Source: an uncultured Kingella sp. (lineage in GTDB: Bacteria > Pseudomonadota > Gammaproteobacteria > Burkholderiales > Neisseriaceae). Taken from it: a stretch of DNA of 10,600 nucleotides. The notes beneath the pieces are model-generated. The model saw nothing but the letters and a program-made list of their open reading frames with translations, searched no databases and was not told where the DNA came from. Below, one piece after another: positions 1 through 4,454 of this stretch. Both the position numbers and the translations under genes were made by a program. Every line of letters begins with the position of its first letter. Position 1 is the first letter of the stretch. The DNA is taken from positions 1 through 10,600 of the forward strand of contig CAKARD010000042.1 of NCBI GenBank assembly GCA_916720425.1, read 5' to 3'.

Positions 1-977
1 GCACCCAAAATAGTGGCAATGGTGAAAAATAAAAATCCTACAGCAATGGCTTTATACATAGCCTCTTCAATTTGAGCTGGATCAGGAAAAAAGTTACTAC
101 CACGCAATGCCATCAGCTCTGCAATACCAAACGCGGCAGCAATACAAAATGCACCATAACCAATAAAATTAGCAGGTACATGAATTTTCATCCACCAAGA
201 TTGTAATGCAGGAATCAGAGGTTGTATTTCATGTGCACCACGTGATAGGCTATACCACAGCGTAAACACCACTAAACCACACATAATACTATACACAAAT
301 ACGCCTAAGCGTTGCATAGCGAATTTTTTCTCATAATATAAATACATCAATCCTGTAATAGTCATAAAAAGAATGAAAACTTCGTACAGGTTGGAAACGG
401 GAATATGCCCCGCATCAGGTCGCAACAAATAGCTTTCATGCCAGCGTACTAATAAACCCACAAAACCCATAAATGCCGCTGCCCATGCTAAATCTGTTGC
501 CATGTTCAATAACACATTATTGGATATTTGATTTGATGGGTTTGTGTGCAATTTTTGCCATTGTACCAATGTGCCAACTAAATACATTAACCACGCAAAA
601 ATAGTCAATGCCGCTTGCCACATAATTGCCGATTGACTGCTTAAAATATAGCGCAATAAAAATTTACCTGTTTGTTCGTGCCCATTTTGAATATTGCCAT
701 CATATAGACCTGTAGCAAAATATCCCGCCAACACACCACCCAAAATAAACCAACGCATGGGTTTATAAAACCAACCCAAACCCACTGCAATCAATGCGCT
801 CAACCACAAAATGACTACTTCATACATATCCATATGATGCGGCAATTTTACCTGTACCAAAATTGCAATCGTTGCTATGGCTGTAGCAAATAGCCAATCA
901 GCCATAGACAGTTGTTTGATTAAAGATTTATCTTGTAATAATTCATGCTGCGGTAGGTTTTTTATGTGTTCGGTCAT
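1..977 (-). CDS. ccsB: Cytochrome c biogenesis protein CcsB (System II, CcsA/ResC family), 5' part; runs off the left edge
   Basis: The frame stays open from ATG at 977 to base 1, giving about 325 residues. CcsB is an inner-membrane protein that, with ResB, carries heme out and attaches it to periplasmic CxxCH apocytochromes. I read several hydrophobic segments (about residues 25-45, 53-72, 76-90, 115-140, 160-178, 198-216, 223-242, 265-290, 308-326). The stretch RWHESYLLRPDAGHIP (residues 178-193) followed by VSNLYE, and KIHVPANFIGYGAF (264-277), are hallmarks of the family; H180 and H265 are candidate heme ligands. The tryptophan-rich WWD heme-handling motif normally follows just after this point and so lies outside the window. 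An AAGG Shine-Dalgarno sits 7 bases before the start. The partner gene resB, usually just upstream, is absent here; the upstream neighbours are the nitrite reductase genes, beyond a terminator. Family assignment is firm; whether this is the only copy in the genome is unknown. Confidence 0.87.
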   Translation of the reverse strand, partial: MTEHIKNLPQHELLQDKSLIKQLSMADWLFATAIATIAILVQVKLPHHMDMYEVVILWLSALIAVGLGWFYKPMRWFILGGVLAGYFATGLYDGNIQNGHEQTGKFLLRYILSSQSAIMWQAALTIFAWLMYLVGTLVQWQKLHTNPSNQISNNVLLNMATDLAWAAAFMGFVGLLVRWHESYLLRPDAGHIPVSNLYEVFILFMTITGLMYLYYEKKFAMQRLGVFVYSIMCGLVVFTLWYSLSRGAHEIQPLIPALQSWWMKIHVPANFIGYGAFCIAAAFGIAELMALRGSNFFPDPAQIEEAMYKAIAVGFLFFTIATILG

Positions 978-1005
978 TGCTGCACCTTATTCCATGGCTA
1001 AATAT

Positions 1006-1034
1006 TTAAAAAACCGCGTATGATAACGCGGTTT
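1006..1034 (-). terminator. Intrinsic terminator after the nir cluster
   Basis: A perfect 9-bp stem (1011-1019 with 1026-1034, AAACCGCGT/ACGCGGTTT) encloses a 6-base loop. On the minus strand it runs directly into six T residues. It lies 13 bases after the stop of the 180-aa gene and 28 bases before the ccsB start, so it should separate ccsB from the nir transcript, at least in part. On the plus strand there is no T-run. Confidence 0.75.
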
Positions 1035-1047
1035 AGTGCTAATTTCA

Positions 1048-1590
1048 TTATTTTGCTGGTTTTTTACATGGATGCGCTTTACTGTTATCGCATACATAAA
1101 CTTTATTTAAATAGGATACCACTTGCATAGCATCATTTTTAGATGGGATAGAACGATACGCCCATTGGATAATATGCAAGCCTTCTTTGCCTTCAATCGC
1201 TTTCACAAAAACGGTTTCAGGTTTTTTAGTTTGTGGATTAAGTGGGCAAATCAACGTCCACATAATAGAAGAATAGCCGTTGTCATTATCATCTTTCCCC
1301 AATTCAATCGGTTTAACCGAACCGCAAGCCTCTTGAAAACCCTGAGCCATAGATGCAAACAACATTTCTCCTTTGATTGAAGAAGAATGCATTTTTTGCA
1401 AGGTGATCATTTGCGACCAATCTTCTACGGTTTCACCTTTGGGTACATATTCCACCATATCTAATTGCTTAGTATGGTTTTCCCAGCCTTTCACAAAATT
1501 GTTTGTTACAGGGCGTTGCAAAGTTTCAGCGGCAAAAGCAACCATTGGTAAGCATGTTGCTAAAATTAAGACCATAAAACGATTTTTCAT
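1048..1590 (-). CDS. Unrecognised secreted protein of the nir cluster, 180 aa, four cysteines
   Basis: I do not recognise a named function. The N-terminus is a clear Sec signal peptide (MKNRF, hydrophobic core 6-18, probable cleavage after AFA at residue 20), so the mature protein of about 160 residues is periplasmic. It has four cysteines (89, 115, 167, 175), enough for two disulfides, and a lysine-rich tail. The stretch VEYVPKGETVEDWSQMITLQ (46-65) resembles a motif I associate with widespread small proteobacterial periplasmic proteins of unknown function; that comparison is from memory. The start has an AGGA Shine-Dalgarno followed by a run of nine A. It begins 22 bases after the nirV stop and ends just before a terminator, so it is probably the last gene of the nirK transcript, which suggests a role linked to nitrite or NO handling or to the maturation of NirK. 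That link rests on position only. Confidence 0.8.
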   Translation of the reverse strand: MKNRFMVLILATCLPMVAFAAETLQRPVTNNFVKGWENHTKQLDMVEYVPKGETVEDWSQMITLQKMHSSSIKGEMLFASMAQGFQEACGSVKPIELGKDDNDNGYSSIMWTLICPLNPQTKKPETVFVKAIEGKEGLHIIQWAYRSIPSKNDAMQVVSYLNKVYVCDNSKAHPCKKPAK

Positions 1591-1612
1591 TTTTTTTTCC
1601 TATCTAAAAAAA

Positions 1613-2365
1613 TTATTGTGCACAACGAAAGCCCAAATTGTGTAATACAAATGGTGCTTTTAAACTTGTACGAATACCAAAGCGCATAAATGCTACATAA
1701 TTGCTGGGATCTGTGGAATTATTCGATCCGCCACCACAAAATAAATCACTGTTTGACCCACTGCCACCATTTAGCAAACTACTATTGAAATCTTCCGTCC
1801 ATTCCCAAATCATACCATGCATATCATACACGCCATAAAAATTCGCCTTGCCTTTACCCACATCACGTAAACCCATTTTACCACCATCAGCATACCAATC
1901 CAAAATAGTACGGTTATAACCATCTTCATTAGTACCATTCTTTTGCAATTCAGATGCCTGACCCACATATTCCCACTCATCAATTGTGGGCAAACGTTTA
2001 CCTTGAGCACGGCAATACGCATGAGCCGCAAACCAGGATACATTCACCACAGGTTTATTCATATCACTGGATTTTGGCGCATAACCACTGCCTTGCTTTA
2101 CCCATTGAATCAGATATTTATCTTCAGCACGATTGTGTGCTACGTTACCACGTTGCCATTGTGGATTCTTAGCAACAAATTGTGCAAATTCCGCATTGGT
2201 AACAGGTGTTTTATCTAATTTAAAACTTTTAACAGGAATCATCGGCGTATCTTTTTTAAGATATAAAGGTCGATAACTTCCCCCTTCAATATTCGCCATC
2301 TCTACCGACCAGGCGGGCAAACTAAAAATCAATGAAAACAGTGCAAGTGTATGAATTGGTTTCAT
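1613..2365 (-). CDS. nirV: NirV-like protein: FGE-sulfatase/SUMF1 domain, exported
   Basis: A 250-aa protein with a signal peptide (residues 1-20, AWS cleavage site) and one formylglycine-generating-enzyme (FGE) domain. Domain signatures are DKTPVTNAEF (51-60), VVNVSWFAAHAYCRAQGKRLPTIDEWEY (106-133), the VYDMHGMIWEWTEDF block (179-193), FCGGGS (209-214) and the terminal NLGFRCA (243-249). Genes of this kind next to nirK are called nirV in denitrifiers; their function is not established. Catalytically active FGE has a pair of cysteines just before the final NLGFRCA block; aligned by eye, those positions are occupied here by FMRFGIRTS (226-234), so the protein should not make formylglycine. It may be structural or assist NirK. 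It starts 93 bases after nirK, beyond a hairpin, with a weak GGA Shine-Dalgarno about 11 bases before the ATG. Confidence 0.85.
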   Translation of the reverse strand: MKPIHTLALFSLIFSLPAWSVEMANIEGGSYRPLYLKKDTPMIPVKSFKLDKTPVTNAEFAQFVAKNPQWQRGNVAHNRAEDKYLIQWVKQGSGYAPKSSDMNKPVVNVSWFAAHAYCRAQGKRLPTIDEWEYVGQASELQKNGTNEDGYNRTILDWYADGGKMGLRDVGKGKANFYGVYDMHGMIWEWTEDFNSSLLNGGSGSNSDLFCGGGSNNSTDPSNYVAFMRFGIRTSLKAPFVLHNLGFRCAQ

Positions 2366-2389
2366 AATATATCGTCCATACCAAAGTAG

Positions 2390-2434
2390 AGAAAAGCTGT
2401 CTGAATGCTTATTGTAAACAGTTTCAGACAGCTT
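2390..2434 (-). terminator. Hairpin with short T-run between nirK and nirV
   Basis: Two inverted 12-mers (2394-2405 and 2423-2434) form a perfect 12-bp stem around a 17-base loop. Read on the minus strand, the stem ends in four T residues and a TCTC stretch. It sits 24 bases after the nirK stop and 28 bases before the nirV start. It probably acts as a partial terminator, or as a 3' stabiliser that raises nirK output over the downstream genes. On the plus strand no T-run follows. Confidence 0.6.
2394..2434. repeat. Inverted pair of a DNA-uptake-sequence-like 12-mer, AAGCTGTCTGAA
   Basis: The word AAGCTGTCTGAA occurs at 2394-2405 on the plus strand and, inverted, at 2423-2434. It differs at two positions from the Neisseria DUS ATGCCGTCTGAA and at two from the Simonsiella-type AGGCTGCCTGAA, and it keeps the invariant CTG core. 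Inverted DUS pairs serving as terminators downstream of genes are typical of Neisseriaceae. I saw no other copy in this window, so the assignment rests on one pair. Confidence 0.55.
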
Positions 2435-2458
2435 GGTTCATCTATTTATTTGTTAAAA

Positions 2459-4036
2459 TTAACGTATCGCTTTTACATCTTCAGGAGTGACTTCACCGCC
2501 CTTATTGCCAAAACTATTTAAGATAAAGGTTAACACATTGGCGGTATCTTCATCATTTAATGCGACTGCTGGCATAACACTGTTAAACTCTTTGCCATTT
2601 ACAGTGATTTTACCACTTAAACCTTTAACCACTGCTTGAATACCACGTTTTGGATCTTCATTTAAGTAGTCAGATCCAGCCAATGGAGGGAATGCACCTT
2701 CTACGCCTTTACCTTCCATACCATGACACGCAATACAGTTAGCTTTAAATACGGTTTCACCTAATTTAATGCGTTCTTCTTTGCCAGTAGCGACAGGAGA
2801 GCCAGATACGACTTTTTCTGTTTCACTAGCACTCAAAGGAGCAGTTTGAATTGCGCCACCTTCTGATTGATAAATACCTTCTGTAATTTTTCCAGAGAAG
2901 ATATCTTTGTTTTCAGCACCCTCTGCTTTAATTTGACCTAAAGCACCTTTATTGAAGGTACGGAAAATTGAGTGATCAACCAAGTTGTAAGTACCTGGTA
3001 CATCAATTTTGAATTCAACGATAGCCGCACCACCTGCTGGCACTAAAGTGGTTTGTACATTTTTATTGATTAAATCACCACCTTCAACATGCACAGTATC
3101 AAAAATTTCACCAATCACATGGAAAGAAGAGACTAAGTTAGGTCCACCATTACCCACAAAAATACGTACTGTGTCACCCACTTTTGCTTTCAAAGCGTTA
3201 TCACCAGCAATAGAACCTACTGAACCGTTAAATACCACATATTCAGGTTGCTCTTTAATCGCTTTTTCCATATCAAAAGGTTGTAAACCAGCTTCACCAT
3301 ATTTACCTTTAGTATAGAAATCACCTTGTACTACATAAAATTCTTTATCTACTTTAGGTAAACCACCTTTAGGTTCAACTAAAATCAAACCATACATACC
3401 GTTAGCAATGTGCATGCCCACAGGTGCAGTGGCACAATGGTAAATATATAAACCAGGTTGCAAAGCTTTAAATGTAAAGTTGCTTACATGACCTGGTGCA
3501 GTGAAAGATCCTTCAGCCCCACCGCCAGGACCAGTTGCTGCATGGAAGTCGATATTGTGAGGTACAGTAGAATCAGAACGGTTAGCAAATTCCACATCAA
3601 CTAAGTCGCCTTGACGGACACGAATCATTTGGCCAGGCACTTGCCCACCAAATGTCCAGAATTTGTATTCTACACCATCAGCCAAGCGCATTACTTTTTC
3701 TTGAATTTCAATTTTCACTTTTACACGTGCTGCATGGTTACGTGTAATCGGTGGTGGTGCATCAGGAGCATGCGTCAAAACAGCTTCCTCTACAGGCAAA
3801 TCTGCAATGGCTACTTCTTCGGTAGCCGTTGCTTGAGCAGCACTAGCAGTTTCTGATGCGGTTACAGGCGCAGAAGCCGCAACGCCAGAAGCCACCACTG
3901 TTTCAGATGCAGTAACAGCCTCTCCCGAAGAAGAAGCAGCTTTGGTTGCATTATCAGGAGCAGGCGCAGGTTGTGGTGCGCAGGCAACAAATGCAAAAGT
4001 AGACGCAATTAATGTTGCTAAAGTACGCATTTTCAT
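2459..4036 (-). CDS. nirK: Copper-containing nitrite reductase (AniA type), lipoprotein with C-terminal cytochrome c domain
   Basis: It reduces nitrite to NO outside the inner membrane, most likely tethered as a lipoprotein: signal peptide 1-18, lipobox FVAC, lipidated C19. Residues 20-95 form an Ala/Ser/Thr/Pro/Glu-rich linker with a repeated TASET. Two cupredoxin domains follow (about 100-375). All copper ligands are visible: type 1 H160, C201, H209, M214; type 2 H165, H200, H354; catalytic D163 and H305. A second linker leads to a cytochrome c domain (about 420-525) with CIACH at 434-438 and M488 as probable axial ligand. Total length is 525 aa, against roughly 390 for Neisseria AniA, the excess being the heme domain, which probably brings electrons to the type 1 copper. 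The ATG at 4036 is preferred because a perfect GGAGGA lies 7 bases upstream; an upstream TTG at 4051 overlaps that site. It is divergent from norB and followed by nirV. Confidence 0.96.
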   Translation of the reverse strand: MKMRTLATLIASTFAFVACAPQPAPAPDNATKAASSSGEAVTASETVVASGVAASAPVTASETASAAQATATEEVAIADLPVEEAVLTHAPDAPPPITRNHAARVKVKIEIQEKVMRLADGVEYKFWTFGGQVPGQMIRVRQGDLVDVEFANRSDSTVPHNIDFHAATGPGGGAEGSFTAPGHVSNFTFKALQPGLYIYHCATAPVGMHIANGMYGLILVEPKGGLPKVDKEFYVVQGDFYTKGKYGEAGLQPFDMEKAIKEQPEYVVFNGSVGSIAGDNALKAKVGDTVRIFVGNGGPNLVSSFHVIGEIFDTVHVEGGDLINKNVQTTLVPAGGAAIVEFKIDVPGTYNLVDHSIFRTFNKGALGQIKAEGAENKDIFSGKITEGIYQSEGGAIQTAPLSASETEKVVSGSPVATGKEERIKLGETVFKANCIACHGMEGKGVEGAFPPLAGSDYLNEDPKRGIQAVVKGLSGKITVNGKEFNSVMPAVALNDEDTANVLTFILNSFGNKGGEVTPEDVKAIR

Positions 4037-4043
4037 GGTTGTG

Positions 4044-4049
4044 TCCTCC
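4044..4049 (-). promoter_or_regulatory. Strong Shine-Dalgarno that fixes the nirK start
   Basis: GGAGGA on the minus strand lies 7 bases before the ATG at 4036. The in-frame TTG at 4051 begins inside this site and has no Shine-Dalgarno of its own. The ATG also gives a normal lipoprotein signal peptide. Confidence 0.85.
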
Positions 4050-4100
4050 AAAGGAACGAACTAAAAAATTATTATGGCGAGATCAATGTGATACTTCGCT

Positions 4101-4120
4101 TTATGAATTTAAATGCATTA
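4101..4120. promoter_or_regulatory. Imperfect dyad in the nirK leader, possible NO-responsive (NsrR-type) operator
   Basis: TTATGAATTT / AAATGCATTA is symmetric at 8 of 10 positions with no spacer. The ATGnATTT-AAATnCAT pattern resembles published NsrR half-sites (core ATGCATTT). It lies about 7-26 bases downstream of the predicted nirK start point, where a repressor could block transcription. The protein that binds is inferred, not seen. Confidence 0.35.
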
Positions 4121-4135
4121 CATAATGCATTACAT
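4112..4135. repeat. Perfect 12-bp tandem repeat over the nirK start region
   Basis: AATGCATTACAT occurs twice without a gap (4112-4123 and 4124-4135). Each unit contains the palindrome ATGCAT. The repeat overlaps the right edge of the predicted -10 hexamer and the predicted start point, so it is a candidate operator array rather than random low complexity. Confidence 0.6.
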
Positions 4136-4139
4136 TATG
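4134..4139 (-). promoter_or_regulatory. Predicted nirK -10 element
   Basis: CATAAT on the minus strand matches the TATAAT consensus at five of six bases. It places the start point near 4127, giving a leader of about 90 bases. Exactly 22 bases separate it from the FNR box, as expected for a promoter activated by FNR at -41.5. No convincing -35 hexamer is present, which fits activator dependence. Confidence 0.6.
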
Positions 4140-4158
4140 TGTTAAGCCAATTTAACAC
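4139..4158. promoter_or_regulatory. Perfect 7-bp dyad between the FNR box and the -10 of nirK
   Basis: GTGTTAA (4139-4145) and TTAACAC (4152-4158) are perfect inverted repeats with a 6-base spacer. The dyad fills the gap between the FNR box and the -10, where a bound repressor would exclude RNA polymerase. The cognate protein is unknown. Confidence 0.4.
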
Positions 4159-4161
4159 ACA

Positions 4162-4175
4162 TTGATAAAAGTCAA
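4162..4175 (-). promoter_or_regulatory. FNR box of the nirK promoter
   Basis: On the minus strand it reads TTGAC-TTTT-ATCAA, one mismatch from TTGAT-N4-ATCAA. Its centre (4168.5) is 41.5 bases upstream of the start point predicted from the -10 hexamer, the standard position for FNR activation when oxygen is low. Control of aniA by FNR is well known in Neisseria. Confidence 0.72.
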
Positions 4176-4182
4176 ATATTGA

Positions 4183-4200
4183 TTAAAGATGTATCTTTAA
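4183..4200. promoter_or_regulatory. Perfect 8-2-8 palindrome upstream of the nirK FNR box
   Basis: TTAAAGAT-GT-ATCTTTAA has perfect 8-bp arms and a 2-base spacer. Its centre is 23 bp from the FNR box centre, about two helical turns. It contains AAGATGTAT, close to the NsrR half-site AAGATGYATTT, and it also has the 7-2-7 spacing used by NarL/NarP, although the heptamers match that consensus poorly. The same octamer recurs at the norB promoter. Confidence 0.5.
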
Positions 4201-4350
4201 CCACACAATTTTTAAGCTTATCGCTAATTAAGGCCGAATTATGCCTATATATATTCCATTTTCCTAGCATTTTGCGTTTGTTTGACGATTTTACGACAAA
4301 AAAACAACACATTTTATCAATGTAAAAAAACGACATTAGATGAAAATTCC
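4201..4350. other. AT-rich spacer between the divergent nirK and norB control regions
   Basis: I see no gene here. The stretch holds two runs of seven A (4298-4304 and 4324-4330), which may bend the DNA upstream of the norB promoter, and an isolated ATCAA at 4316-4320 without a matching TTGAT half. Nothing else stands out. Confidence 0.5.
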
Positions 4351-4372
4351 TGTACTCTTTATAGACAAATTA

Positions 4373-4381
4373 TGTTACAAT
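4373..4381 (+). promoter_or_regulatory. Predicted extended -10 promoter of norB
   Basis: TG-T-TACAAT is an extended -10 (TG at 4373-4374, hexamer 4376-4381). The -35 region is poor, as often seen with extended -10 promoters. The start point would be near 4388, giving a leader of about 67 bases that ends in a strong AAGGAG (4441-4446) 8 bases before the norB ATG. Confidence 0.5.
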
Positions 4382-4415
4382 CTTTAACATTCATGAATAA
4401 TGAATTTTAAAGATT
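4379..4415. promoter_or_regulatory. Long dyad over the norB start point, probable operator
   Basis: Arms 4379-4394 and 4400-4415 are inverted repeats matching at 15 of 16 positions, with a 5-base spacer (GAATA). The outer parts are ATCTTTAA and TTAAAGAT, the same octamer that forms the palindrome at 4183-4200 on the nirK side; the inner parts are ATTCAT/ATGAAT. The dyad spans the predicted norB start point, fitting repression. By analogy with Neisseria, where norB is repressed by NsrR until NO appears, NsrR is the leading candidate. A role as an RNA hairpin in the leader is not excluded. Confidence 0.5.
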
Positions 4416-4454
4416 ACAATAACTTTTTCTTTTAACCCTTAAGGAGCACATAAT

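Noticed and set aside
4078..4100. GCGA / TCGC inverted ends in the nirK leader as a hairpin
   Set aside because: Only the outermost four bases pair without bulges; this is too weak to report as a structure.
4307..4320. ATCAA at 4316-4320 as half of an FNR box for norB
   Set aside because: The other half reads ACACA instead of TTGAT, and the distance to the predicted start point fits no standard FNR position.
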